From: Lepiota brunneoincarnata
Taxonomy: Eukaryota; Basidiomycota; Agaricomycetes; Agaricales; Agaricaceae
Length of the DNA stretch: 64,000 nucleotides
Assembly: GCA_023014365.1 (NCBI GenBank)
Contig: JAEBUN010000001.1
Coordinates: forward strand, 372,001-436,000
Direction of reading: 5' to 3'
The notes under the pieces were generated by a model. That model was not told the DNA's origin. It was given only the letters and a program-made list of their open reading frames with translations, and made no database searches. Shown piece by piece: positions 42,601-53,176 of the stretch (its first letter is position 1; the number at the start of each line of letters is the position of its first letter). The position numbers and the translations under genes were made by a program.

Positions 42601-43861
42601 TGATATTCATCAAATGGACGTTGTGGGAGCCTATCTTCAAGGGGAATTAGATGAAGAAATTTATATGGAGGTTCTGGAGTGTGTAGAGAAGTACGGGTCA
42701 GGTGCTCACTATTGGAGGTTGAGGAAACCAATATATGGCCTATGTCAGTCCGGAAGACAATGGAGGAAGCTACATGAAGTCCTCACCGGACTTGGCTTCA
42801 CACGTGCCTTTGCCGATGATTGTTTGTATTTCAGCAAGGAAGACGGCAAGATTATACTCATTGTCCTTGTTTATGTTGACGATATGGCTATCGCAGGTCC
42901 TGGAGGATGCAAGATCATGTCCTTCAAGTTGGCTCTAGGTGGAGAGTTTGACATTACCGATCTTGGGGAGCTCAAGTACATGCTTGGAATTGCCGTTGTA
43001 TGAGATCGCGCAAATCGCCTCATATATCTCAACCAAACAGCCTACATCTGCCAACTGCTTGTCTGGTTCAGCATGCAGGATGCAAACCCAGTTTCCACTG
43101 CCCTTCCTGTTAAACATAACCTCACCCGGTCTCATTCCCCTGGCACCACCGATGAAAAACGCGCCTATGTTGAACATGCGGGTGATATCCATTACCTGTC
43201 CCTCATCGGCTTGCTCCTCTTTGCCACACAGATGCGACCTGACATCCAGTTTGCTGTCGGCCTCGTTGCCCAATTTGGTGGTAACCCAGGCATCGCTCAT
43301 TTGGAGGCTGCGAAGCGCATTCTCTGTTACCTCAAGGGTACAGCTGATTACAGTCTGATCTTGGGAAGATGTGGGCAGGATGCTCTCAACTTGGTTGGTT
43401 GGACGGATTCTGATTGGGCTCAGGATTCTGATGACTGAAGGTCCGTTGGAGTTTTTGTTTTTGAAGTTGCTGGTAGCTCTATTTCGTGGTCTTTGAAGAA
43501 ACAACCCACAGTTGCCACCTCATCTGTTGAGGCCAAGTACATTGCAGCTGCCAATGCTACCAAGGAGGCGATCTGGCTTCACACGTTGCTCAAGGAGCTG
43601 GATTTCCCACAAACAATCGCTACCATCATCCACGCAGACAACCAGGGGTGTATCGCGCTTTCCACCAATCTGGTTGCCCATTCTCACGCCAAGCATATTG
43701 ACATACATCACCATTTTATCCGTGAACACATGGAGACCAAGGAGATCGAGTTGCGCTATGTGTCTATGACAAATATGCTTGCGGATATTTTCACCAAGGC
43801 TCTCCCTTGAGAGTCCTTTGTTAAGTTCCGCACTCGTCTCAGCATGTTGCCTCCTAACTGA
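39597..43861 (+). pseudogene. gag-pol: Copia-2 gag-pol polyprotein with four TGA stops and one frameshift
   Basis: From ATG 39597: Gag, a CCHC knuckle CHNCHKKGHWSPDC (about 40417), protease LDCGATTHMF (40610), pre-integrase zinc site LWHQRMGHLS...HLCSGCANGK, integrase core with Asp (VVMDLTGPI), Asp (FRSDNGTKF) and Glu (PEQNGIAEH), RT (KSRIVVKGFLQVPGEDF, then after a shift near 42530 QMDVVGAYLQGELDEEI and VYVDDMAIAG) and RNase H (LVGWTDSDWA, SWSLKKQPTVATSSVEAKYI, IHADNQGCIAL, LADIFTKALP). In-frame TGA codons at 39912, 43001, 43436 and 43808 each replace what is normally Arg in the family, as expected from CGA to TGA. No other damage is evident, so this is a young element silenced by point changes. 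Confidence 0.9.
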
Positions 43862-43879
43862 CATCTCACTGAGTGGGAG

Positions 43880-44225
43880 TGTCGAAATACTGAGCCGTCC
43901 AGCTCGATGTCGCTTATTGTTTTCTTGGCTATGTCATATTGCCCTTAGTCACTGTAGGTACTTCATTATGGACTTTTTATATTCCTGCTAGCAATGACGA
44001 TTGAGTTACATTACTTAGCAAATAATTGTACACATTCTCGTCGTACTTAGGTAGTGGTCTGAGCACCTGTGGACCCCAGTTTTCCTATACTGGGTCCCAG
44101 GTGCGTACATACCCTCGATGTATCTTTACGAGTGCTTACCAGTTTTCCTATACTGGGTCCCAGTGGTCCCAAACTTATACATATTGTGTCTCGAGTCATA
44201 TGTCTGCGTGAATACCTTATCATTA
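43880..44225 (+). repeat. Copia-2 3' LTR (346 bp)
   Basis: Same length and layout as the 5' LTR, beginning TGTCGAAATACTG after a purine tract and ending ATCATTA before the duplicated TGCTC. Confidence 0.93.
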
Positions 44226-46166
44226 TGCTCTCCAGGACTTTGACAGGTTGGCTGCCAAGGCCACTGACCCTCTGATTCCTTTCCCTTCTGTTGGTATACC
44301 AGGCCAATGCTTGCTTGACTTGTATTACATATAGGTTTTCCTTTCTCTCTCTTCCTCCTGGGTCCCACACACCTGTGGAGATTCAGCTCTTTTGCAGTAG
44401 GGTAGACACCATCATTTCCTCCTCCTCTTGTTCCCAGTTGGCTCCCTTAGTTTGCATTTATACCCACTCTCCCCTTCCCAATTCTGGGCTGTGCACATCA
44501 GCCTCAGTTGCTATCACCCTCTCTTCTTCCTCTATTTTTAGTGTATCTCTCTCCTCTGGTCAGGATTGACAATCCTGTGCTGCCTTATTTGCCTTGCGCT
44601 CTGGTTTATGTACTTCTCTCTCTCTTGTTGATAATGCTTCAGATATTACTGTCCTTATCTCTTCTTCTTCTTTTCCTTCTTGTAAAACCATCCTTGATCC
44701 CTCCCCCCACTCTGGACAGGCTCACTCTCTGGCAGTCATTAAGGCCTTATTCCCCTGGCTGGCAGCTTCTCCCTCCTGGACAGTCAAGTTTGTCTCTATC
44801 TCCTCCACACAGCAGCTCTCTGCCTTGGCTTCAGTCACTCATAAGGCCAAATCTGCATGCTTCCCTGCTTCTGCAGCTTCTCCAACCACACTGGACTTCC
44901 TGCAGGCTCAGGCTTCTCTTACTGCATCTGCTGAGTGGCAGAAGGACTTTGCAGCCTCATCCAAATACTGTGGCTCCCAATTTCTCACTGTCTTTGATAA
45001 AAGCAACAAGCCCCTTGCCCCATCATCCCTACACCATGGAACTTGGCTCATCTTAACCACCAAGGACCCACCATCTCTCACTGCTCGCCTCACCCACTGT
45101 ATTAACAGCTATGCCCCTATTGGGGAATACTGCCAGCAGTTCTTCCCTGATGAACCAGTCCAATGCTAATGTGGTGAATTCCTGGAGACCCAGGAGCACA
45201 TCCTCTATGACTGCCCCTACTTCTCAAGGACAAAGTCCAACCTTCAGTGCAACACTTCCCTGCTGCTCTCTGACTTAGTTCAGTTTCTCTGAGACAACCC
45301 AGCTGCCTTTGCCTTCCCTTCAAAGCCTACTGCTTCCCAAGGGACTCCTGCTTCCAGAGTGAGCCAACCACCCTCTTCTCCCTCTTTGTCACCTTTCCCC
45401 CCTCCCTTTGCAGCCATACATAGTTTATCACATGGGGCCTCCAGCCCCATCTCTTTAGCTAATCCAATGTAGTAGATACTCATTGGCACAGACTGCTAAC
45501 AGGCCCCATGTAATAAATTGTTGATTTTAAAAAAAAAAAAAAAAGTCGATGCTGTACTCTGTCATCAATATCCCCTTACCTGATGAAGCTAACAAGCATC
45601 CCTTAGCATCCTACTATACCTCATTTGTTGATTATCTGACATCTTCTTTGCATTCAAGACAATTCTGTGTTCAAAATCTCATGAATCCTACTCTATGGCA
45701 ATTTACATTGGTCCAGCTCAACTTGACAATTGCACAGAATTGTTTGCAGGTGCTTTGTATGCCAGGGTCATTCTCTTCTAGAGACTCAATACAATTGCAT
45801 TGGCCATTGCATGATCCTCTGGATCTATTGGCTGCTGAGCATGTCTATGCATTCACTGCTGTTCACATATGGACTGCCTGTATCAATTCTGGAGGAGTTG
45901 CAGGTCTGGGTTTACTTAGCATGATTCTTCAACTTGATTTTTGCTCCCTCCATGTTGTTGAGTCCTGTATATCAACTTCAAAATTCAGAGCTTTTGTGTG
46001 ATGACTGTGTGATAAGGTGTGCTTTGTGCTTTTCTGATCAGCCCATTTAGCTGAAATATCATATCTTCCAAAGTCAGAGTAGCATAATAAGCTAAACATT
46101 GTTTGGGTTGGCCAATCAGTTACTTGGGCCAATGATCATCTTTGGGTGATTCCTTTTGTCAGCTGC

Positions 46167-47394
46167 TAATAGAGGGGTTTTGTAGTTAAAAGGAAAAAAT
46201 GGATAAACTATCCACTGCTTAAGCAACAACTCAAATATTGCACATATAAATCTCCTAAGGTGCATAAATACCCTCTGTATGAATTCATGAAGTTTCAATT
46301 AATTAAAGAAGACTCAGAAAAGTCTTAGGCAGCTTGTCACTGGAGGTGATAGGAGAGAATTAGTGCTGAAGTGTACCATACATATTCTAACACTGACAGG
46401 TTGAATAGTTATGTATTCCATATGTGAACTATCCAATAACTGTGATTGCTGCTGATCTCTGAAGGCTACTGTAGCTCAATATATATATATCTGACTTGTA
46501 ATCTGACCAGAGATCAACATTACCATAGCACATCATCTGATTCATAGTAGTTATTACCATAACAACCACCTGATCATAAGTTCAATAGAGCCAAAGTGAC
46601 TCAATATCTAATCTGAGAGAAGCCTTTTATAAAACCTGTTATATTCACACCAAACCATACAAGGTAGGTAGGAATTCAAGGTCACAAGCTCTCTACCCTT
46701 TATGTTGAACCCACCAGTAATTTATAGTACAAAGGGACAAATAATATGAAATATACAAAAATATAGAGAAACATATTCAATTATGGGAAATTGAAAGACT
46801 TATAGCTGCTGGTCCTCCTGTTGGCAGAATAACTACCCTGCATCTGCATTCCTAAGTCCATCATAGTCATCTGCTTTGTATCATGGGGTGCCAGTCTTCA
46901 TTATTTCCAAAAACCAGTCCCAATCTATTTTTAGTTCCATTCCAAACCCTCATAGTAATATTTCAGGGTACCAGTGGACTTTGTAAGTTTGTGTCTCTTT
47001 GTCTCAGTGTTTATCTGTGTGTCTATGGCTCCTGGACTCCCTGTATTTTCTTATCAATTACCTGAGCAAACCCTAAAGAAAACTTGGTTTAAATCTAGGG
47101 TCAAAGTCATGGTTTCATGAGTTCCTGTTATAGTAATCAGACAGCAAGTGATGTAACCACTACCCAACAGGCATCTGTATGTTCTCAAATCTCTTATATT
47201 CCAGAGTTTCAATAGATAATTGAATATAGTGAAAGAAATACTCATAGTGAGACTATTGAGAGTCCTGAGGTTCTAACAAGGATAGTTACCAGTGAAAAAT
47301 GAGGCTTGTATCACCCATAGTTGTGGCTACTAAAAAATATACTCTATTACCACTTTATCCCCTTTGCTTGGTTTGGTATATTGATTTGCTTATA
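46167..47394. other. Unidentified insertion of about 1.2 kb in the last intron of NACHT pseudogene 6
   Basis: In the intact NACHT gene the last intron is 65 nt; here the matching donor side (gtgattccttttgtcagctg) and acceptor side (gatttgcttatag) are about 1.2 kb apart. The insert is AT-rich, has no open frame over 60 codons and no obvious terminal repeats. A stretch at 46470-46540 vaguely resembles a decayed tRNA-Thr or a SINE head. Nothing else is recognisable. Confidence 0.5.
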
Positions 47395-47563
47395 GAAATC
47401 ATATGGGCAAGATAAACATTCAGACACTGTTGTGGAGGCATCTTATGTGTCAATTGGTGAAGGATTGAGATTCTACTGGAAGATGACCATATCATTATCA
47501 AGTAGCATAGGCTTTATCATAGGCCCTCAGGACAGGTTGGACTCCCTTGATTTTTGCAACCAG

Positions 47564-47946
47564 TGTTATCAGAATTCCATCAGAAGGACAGTTATTTTTA
47601 GCTACATTTCCCATGTCACTATGAAACTATCAGTAGTGTACATCAGAAGGACAATTCTTACCATATGCCTCATGTCTCTTATCTCTGACTCATAGTTACC
47701 TTGGTCCGGACTATTATAGTAGGAGTATAGCCACACTTAGAAGTATATAAGGATACAGTACAATACCTTGTATCCTTATCTTAGTGTTATAAAGTTCTTG
47801 CCTCCTATACCTCTTTGCCATAACCGGCTGGACTTATAGTGCTCCATCGTCTCCAAGTCACACCTAGTAGGACAGGACCAAGTCTGTATAGACATCCTGT
47901 GTCAAATGCTGTGCTACTCAAGAGCGAACCCCTAACCTGGGTAACA
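47564..47946 (+). repeat. Gypsy-2 5' LTR (383 bp, TGTTATCAG...GGTAACA)
   Basis: Identical in length to the 3' LTR. It holds a TATA box (47744-47750), a hairpin-forming segment 'aaggatacag...ctgtatcctt'-like between 47750 and 47777, and the self-priming sequence TATCTTAGTGTT (47777-47788) 33 bp below the TATA. Ends are short inverted repeats TGTTA/TAACA. Confidence 0.95.
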
Positions 47947-47947
47947 A

Positions 47948-47959
47948 AACACTAAGATA
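47948..47959 (+). promoter_or_regulatory. Gypsy-2 primer-binding site, self-priming type
   Basis: AACACTAAGATA, one base after the LTR, is perfectly complementary over 12 nt to TATCTTAGTGTT at 47777-47788, where the transcript should begin. This is the Tf1/sushi arrangement, and the same geometry is seen in Gypsy-1. Confidence 0.75.
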
Positions 47960-48557
47960 CTCTGCTGCTTATCTCTTGCTCGCCTTCTACTCTGCTCTAC
48001 TCTGCCGACGTACTGAATATGTCGAGGTACCCTGGTCGTTCAAAAACGACGTACGAAAGAAAACCACCCCTCTGTGTAGCTATCGCTACGTCCCTCAACC
48101 TCTCCCTGCCAGAAGACCTGGCTTACCTACTCATCTTTGTTTTCACTTCTACTGCCACCCTCATCACCTATCAAATCATCACCTTAGAACTCAAACATAT
48201 CACGTGCCCTTGTCACTGTTGCGTCATCAGATCGTGGAACCTATACTCTGGAATATCCATCATTGCAACCCAATTTTTCATTCTTCTAGCGATAATCGAT
48301 TGCTAGACAACTGCCACTACGCCTCCAAAGAAGTTCTCAGCCTGAGAAACTCCATCACCCCCTCCCAAATTGAGAAGCAGAATCTCAGGATCAGGAACCC
48401 AAAACCCGGATCCCAGAAGAAATCCTATCCCCACTCAGACACCATCCCCATTCTATCCTCCATCCCTGTTCGATTCACCCACTCCGAGTACATCAACACG
48501 TACAAGAACAAGTTTTGCTGACAAACTAGCAGAACGACAGAGAATACAACACGAAAG

Positions 48558-48976
48558 TGTTACCCGGGTTAGGGGTTCGCTCTTGAGTAGCACGGCGTTC
48601 GACACAGGATGTCTATACAGACTTGGTCCTGTCCTACTAAGCGTGACTTGGAGACGATGGAGCACTATAGTCCAGCCGGTTTTAAGGGCAAAGAGGTATA
48701 GGAGGCAAGAACTGTATAACACTAAGATAAGGATACAAGGGTATGGTACAGTATCCTTATATACTACTATGTGTGGCTGTGCTCCTACTATATATGTCTG
48801 GACCCAGGTAAGTGAGTCATATCCTTATCTATCTAAGTATAGATTGTTCTGATAGTTCTTCTGATGGTTTCAGGATGACAGGTCTTCTATCTATTTATAT
48901 TACTTGGGTGCTTCTGATAAGAGTTCCTTCCGGTGAGGCTTCTGATAAGGGGAATTTAAGGGGACTTCTGATAACA
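48558..48976 (-). mobile_element. Antisense solo LTR (419 bp) of a Gypsy-2-related family in gag
   Basis: Reads as the reverse complement of the Gypsy-2 LTR but diverged and 36 bp longer. On the plus strand it begins TGTTACCCGGG and ends CTTCTGATAACA, and is flanked by GAAAG on both sides (48553-48557, 48977-48981). The part matching the LTR start is more diverged than the part matching the LTR end, so it comes from a sister subfamily. Confidence 0.93.
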
Positions 48977-50532
48977 GAAAGAGAATTAAAGGAACACTAT
49001 GAAGAAGAAGAAAGAAGATGCAAACAAGCCGAAGAATACCGTGCCAAAGTAGACCCATTAAATGACTACAAACTCCAAAGACTTAAAAACGCCCTCAAGC
49101 AACCAAGAGGACTTTCCACATCAGAAGAAAACCTACTCACACGCCACAAATACGCAGTAAATCAGGGAAGAACTCCTCCACCAGATAACGACTCCGACGT
49201 CTATATAACAGACGACAACCAATCAGATCCCAATCCACAACCACCCACATTACCCACACCAACCATACCCTTAGCCCTACCGGCTCCCCCATTACGACCA
49301 ACACAACCCCCATCACCACCACTGCCGCCACCACCTGGACAATTACAAATAATGGCTGCTGCACCTACCCCAAAGGAGCTAGGACTCCTCAAACCTATCG
49401 CCTTCGATGGAACCAGAAGATTGTTCGAAGATTGGATCTTCCAATGTGAAGTTTATGTACTCGCCAATGCAACGACGTACAATACCAACCTCACTAGGAC
49501 TTTATTTGTCCTCTCGACAATGCAATCAGGAGATGCCCGAGCCTGGGCTAGACAATACCTCCATGAGAGAAATGCCCAAACCCAACAAGGGCAACCCATA
49601 GCCATGGAGTCATGGGACAACTTCACTGCTTGACTTAGAGCCGACTTCACCCCAGCAGACGAACATGCGTACGCACATACCAGACTTCAAACCCTGCATC
49701 AAGCAGGCAAACCAATGACTGAATTCAATGCTCAGTTCAAAGAACTTGTCCGTCAATCAGGACTAAATGAAGATCGCACCTTGATCGATCTATACCACAA
49801 GGCAATCGACCGCCGCATTGCCATGAAAATCGACAAATCAGAAAACCCTCCAACAACTATTGCCGCTTGGTACACCCAAGCCAATAAACTCGATGACAAT
49901 TTCCGCCAAATCAATGCCCTCTACAGCACCCCCAGGAACACATTCCCCCAAAGAAATCAATACCAACCCAACCGTGGACCGAGCCACCCAAACAACAATG
50001 TACCCTACGCACAGTTCTACCAAAGGAGCAACGCTCCATGTTTCACCCCACGAGACCCACACGCCATGGAAATAGACCATGCCACAATGGAAGAAGGATT
50101 CGAAGATCCTTATCCCAAAATTCCACAACCGGAATATACCGAAGAAGACTCCGCACAAGAACCGTTGGAGTTAGATGCCGTTGTCACCGGACAACAAATG
50201 AAATCATACCAAAACCAGGAATGCTTCCGATGTGGAGCTAAAGATCATTGGGTCAACAAATGCCCTCAACCACCACCAGCTAGACGCTTCCCAGGAATGC
50301 GCACCAATCCTCCTCGCCCTGTGAGAAACCCCAACCGTCCATTCCTTGGACAACAAAACACTCGCTCCGGATTTCCAAACTGGAACACCCAACAATTGCT
50401 GCAACGCAAGTATTCCCTTGCCATTGCAGAAGTCGCATCCCAGATGCGCCAAATGGTCGATGATCTCGACCCTGAACTCCAACAAGAACTCCACTCTGTG
50501 CTAGCTGAGGATCCAGAGATGCGTCCATTCCA

Positions 50533-50539
50533 GGATTTT
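50533..50539 (+). promoter_or_regulatory. Candidate -1 frameshift heptamer at the Gypsy-2 gag/pol junction
   Basis: Gag reads CAG GAT TTT TAA, and pol is open in the -1 frame (GGA TTT TTA AAA AGG). The slippery G GAT TTT lies directly before the stop codon, as in Gypsy-1. A run of A and T after it could also permit slippage. Confidence 0.5.
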
Positions 50540-52515
50540 TAAAAAGGAATGCTGTCGACCGATGTGCCCCTGCACATTCCAGAACTCAGAAGGACATTTT
50601 GTACTATCACTCCCAGAAGGACACTTTCTCGATAAACTCTGTACAATTATGGCTATCCCCGAATAAACGATCCCTTTTCTTACCCATCAAGATTTGGAGT
50701 GAATGGACATCAAAACCCATGGCCATCACCGCCCTGATAGACTCAGGAGCCCAAGGGAATTTCATCTCCCACAAGGTTGTTGAACGGCATGGTTATCAAA
50801 CCAAACGGCTGGACCAACCAATTCCACTCAGTAACGTTGACGGAACTGACAATTAACATGGCAAGATCCATGAATACATCAAAATCAGAACCATCATCGA
50901 CGAAAGAGATTGCACGCTAGAAGCGTATGTCACAAACACTGGTGAGAAAGACCTCATCATCGGATTTCCCTGGTTGGAACAATACAATCCCAACATCAAC
51001 TGGAAGACCAAGATGTTTTCTTGGAAGCCACAAATCGATCACCAGGACTTTCCCAAACTCCTCAGAACCCTACGACGACCTGTCAAACTCAACTCCATTG
51101 CCATGGACATAATGGCTGGAAAGACCTCCCAACCCAAGGAAAATCCCGAAGAATATGTCAACCTATCAAATGTTGACCTTGACACCTTCTCTTTGGAAAG
51201 AGAAATGAACCCGATGCTTCTAACCCCATTAGAAGTAAACACCAAAGCGACACATGCCACAACACTCCACAATGAGCAACACAACCCAACAAAATCAGCA
51301 AACCACAAAGGAAAACAACCGGAATCAAACAAAGAACCACCCGAGATCCCTCGGAGATTTGCCTGATGGGCTAAAATATTCAACAAGAAAGCATCCAAAC
51401 GATTCCCACCATCAAGAACGTTTGATCACGAAATCGAACTAAAACCAACATTCGAAGCAAAATCGATGAGACCTTATCAAGTGGCACCTGCCGAAGAAAA
51501 AGTGCTGAAAGAATTCATAGACGAAAACCTCCGAAAAGGCTACATCCGCCCCTCAAAATCCCCTATGGCATCACCCTTCTTTTTTGTTGCCAAGAAAGGA
51601 GGAGACCTCCGACCCTGCCAAGACTATCATTATCTAAACAATCACACTGTCAAAAATGCTTACCCAATCCCCATGATTTCCTCTATCATGGATAAACTCA
51701 AAGGAGCTAAGTATTTCACTAAGCTCGACGTCCGCTTAGGATACAATAACGTCAGAATCAAAGATGGTGATCAATGGAAAGCAGCATTCAAGACTCCCAT
51801 GGGTCTTTTCAAACCAACTGTTATGTTTTTCAGACTCTGCAACAGTCCCGTGACGTTCCAACATATGATGGACACGTTATTCTCCGAAATAATGGAGAAA
51901 GGAGGAATCATCATCTACATGGATGATATCCTAATCTACGGTAAAACCCAGGAAGAAACCAACCGACTTATGGAAAAAGTACTGCAAATCCTGCAGGAAA
52001 ATGACCTCTACCTCAAAACAGAGAAATGCGAGTTCAACAAACAACGACTTGAATATCTCAGCATGATCATCACGCCAGACAAGATCAAAATGGATCCTGG
52101 AAAACTCAAGGGAATAGAAGACTGGCCAGTGCCAAAAACAGTTGGACACATTTGGAAATTCATCAGATTCTGTAACTTCTACCGGAAGTTCATCCGCAGC
52201 TACTCCCACCACACCAAACCCCTGAACCAACTCCTTTCCAAATCAAACAAATTCGAATGGAAAGAAGAACAACAGAAAGCGTTTGAAACGCTCAAGAATG
52301 AATTCCTAAAGGAACCGGTACTCCTTATGCCCGACTCCACAAAACCCTTCGAAATAGAAGCCAATGCTTCCAAATTTGCATCAGGAGCTGTCCTGTATCA
52401 ACACGACATCAACGGAATACGGAAACCCGTATCATTCTATTCAAAGACATTTGGACCAGCAGAATGCAACTATGATATCTACGACAGGGAACTCCTCGCT
52501 ATTATCCGAGCCCTC

Positions 52516-53176
52516 TGTTAGAGCCAGTGCAGGTCGGGACCAAGGCAGAGGGTCGGGGTGGTAACCTTGATATAAGGTAACCGGGGGACAGGGCAAAGTC
52601 AGTATGTAGACTTCGGGACCGAGGTGGAGTACATCGGGCAGGGGGTTGGACTTGCGGCCTCAGTGTATGTGCTGTGCCCTCCTACTGTCCTAGTCCGTAT
52701 TTCAGGAAGTTGGGGCTGAAGCGGAGCGAGGCAGAAGAGAGGAGAGGATAGAGAACAGGGAGCTGGGCCACTGCTCGATTCGATTATCAGACTGAGGAGT
52801 ACAAGCCAAGTACCTACAGTATATATACTACTGGCCTTATGAACTATGACTCGTACTGATTACGTGCGGAGCGAAGTGGAGGCCGATATAGTTACAAATG
52901 GATTACAAACAGATTACAAATGGAATGGAAACCAGTACAGGTATGGAGACCAATAACATATCTTGACTACGGACGGGAAATGGAGACTGGAACTAGAGAC
53001 ACCGAGGGTCAGGTGACCATGGCACGTGTGGAGGTGGTCGCGTGATCGGGGCAGTGGGTTGTGGTTGGAGCAAGTCGGGGCCGAGTCGGAGGGCAGAGGG
53101 TTGTTGTGTGGAGCACATGTGGAATCGAGAAGCCGAAGTTTAAGTGATTAGACTCTGAGTTGGCATGGATATGACA
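52516..53176 (+). mobile_element. Solo LTR Y, copy 1 (661 bp) in Gypsy-2 RNase H
   Basis: Starts TGTTAGAGCC and ends GGATATGACA, flanked by CCCTC (52511-52515, 53177-53181). A second copy at 60940-61590 has its own different duplication, confirming the borders. Contains a TATA-like 'acagtatatata' near 52818. No internal element of family Y is in the window. Confidence 0.95.

Larger units (their letters stand above)
39247..44225 (+). mobile_element. Copia-2: complete Ty1/copia element (4979 bp) with TGCTC target duplication
   Basis: Two 346-bp LTRs (39247-39592 and 43880-44225) enclose a primer-binding site, gag-pol and a polypurine tract (GAGTGGGAG, 43871-43879). The host LINE is duplicated for 5 bp: TGCTC at 39242-39246 and 44226-44230. 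LTR sequences differ at about a dozen positions by eye, several of them CG versus TG or CA. The element is structurally complete but coding-defective. Confidence 0.97.
36412..45470 (+). pseudogene. LINE ORF2: endonuclease, reverse transcriptase, RNase H-like end (split by Copia-2)
   Basis: 36412-37635 in shifting frames holds an endonuclease of the exonuclease III type (ASLNVWCQNVSHNYNYVADV, LLELPW, near 37120 a HADHAALAL segment). 37962-38774 is an open RT frame: VVISKPGKNNYSTPKSFHPI, LALDIAQFFPSIDHEVLLE, GIGQGSALSPILSALI and SFVDDGLLI, where the catalytic box is FVDD. 38826-39246 continues the thumb and connection. Copia-2 then intervenes with the duplicated TGCTC, and the frame resumes at 44226 (LQDFDRLAAKATDPLIPFP). 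The RNase H-like part (44594-45169) and a terminal Cys/His cluster (C-x-C-GEFLETQEHILYDC, 45165-45215) complete it. Several stops make it inactive. Confidence 0.82.
34319..45544 (+). mobile_element. Tad1-like non-LTR retrotransposon (LINE), interrupted by Copia-2
   Basis: Two coding regions, ORF1 with zinc knuckles and ORF2 with endonuclease, reverse transcriptase and a C-terminal RNase H-like region, followed by a poly-A tail of 17 A (about 45528-45544). NACHT sequence flanks both ends. The hexamer ATGCTG (34313-34318 and 45549-45554) may be a worn target duplication; the borders are good to about 10 bp. A complete copia element occupies 39247-44225, so the LINE itself is about 6.2 kb. The LINE is almost devoid of CpG, in contrast to the copia within it. 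Confidence 0.85.
31798..47505 (+). pseudogene. NACHT pseudogene 6, in four pieces around two transposons and an unknown insert
   Basis: Related to the intact plus-strand NACHT gene. Pieces: exon-2-like sequence (31798-31842, FNVNNMIFNRAV); P-loop lead-in (31982-32051, GANLDSSAQYPPP then TAG); NTPase 33297-34210 with degraded Walker A (GPASVRKSP), Walker B LIILDGFNEC followed by TGA, sensor WIVCSQQEPHL and helical region; a middle piece up to 34318; then, after the LINE, 45545-46000 (LYSVINIP, FVDYL, NCLQVLCMPG, FTAVHIWTACINS) and the penultimate small exon (about 46075-46150); and the last exon 47420-47505 (EASYVSIGEG, LLEDDHIIIK-TAG). The insertions are Tc1-C, the LINE with nested copia, and about 1.2 kb in the last intron. 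Multiple stops and CpG loss show it is long dead. Confidence 0.8.
48307..50542 (+). pseudogene. gag: Gypsy-2 gag, interrupted by an antisense solo LTR and TGA codons
   Basis: The N-terminal part (to 48552) is Pro/Ser/Thr-rich and ends FADKLAERQRIQHE. An antisense LTR plus one copy of GAAAG (48558-48981) splits it; removing these 424 bp, the frame continues exactly as RELKEHYEEEERRCKQAEEY, a charged coiled coil. Then comes the Gag core (LLKPIAFDGTRRLFEDWIFQ), a TGA at 49631-49633 within NFTA-LRADF, the interface around MTEFNAQFKELVRQSG and the zinc knuckle CFRCGAKDHWVNKC near 50224. Another TGA lies at 48343. The stop TAA is at 50540-50542, preceded by the slippery heptamer. The initiation codon could not be placed. 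Confidence 0.85.

Noticed and set aside
34313..45554. ATGCTG as a definite LINE target duplication
   Set aside because: The flanking NACHT sequence is itself degenerate here, four extra bases follow the poly-A, and a 6-bp match may be chance; reported only as a candidate.
46470..46540. tRNA-Thr-like sequence with TTGTAAT anticodon loop
   Set aside because: Only four of seven acceptor pairs fit cleanly, the anticodon stem does not pair, the D arm is an AT repeat and there is no good B box. Kept only as a possible SINE remnant.
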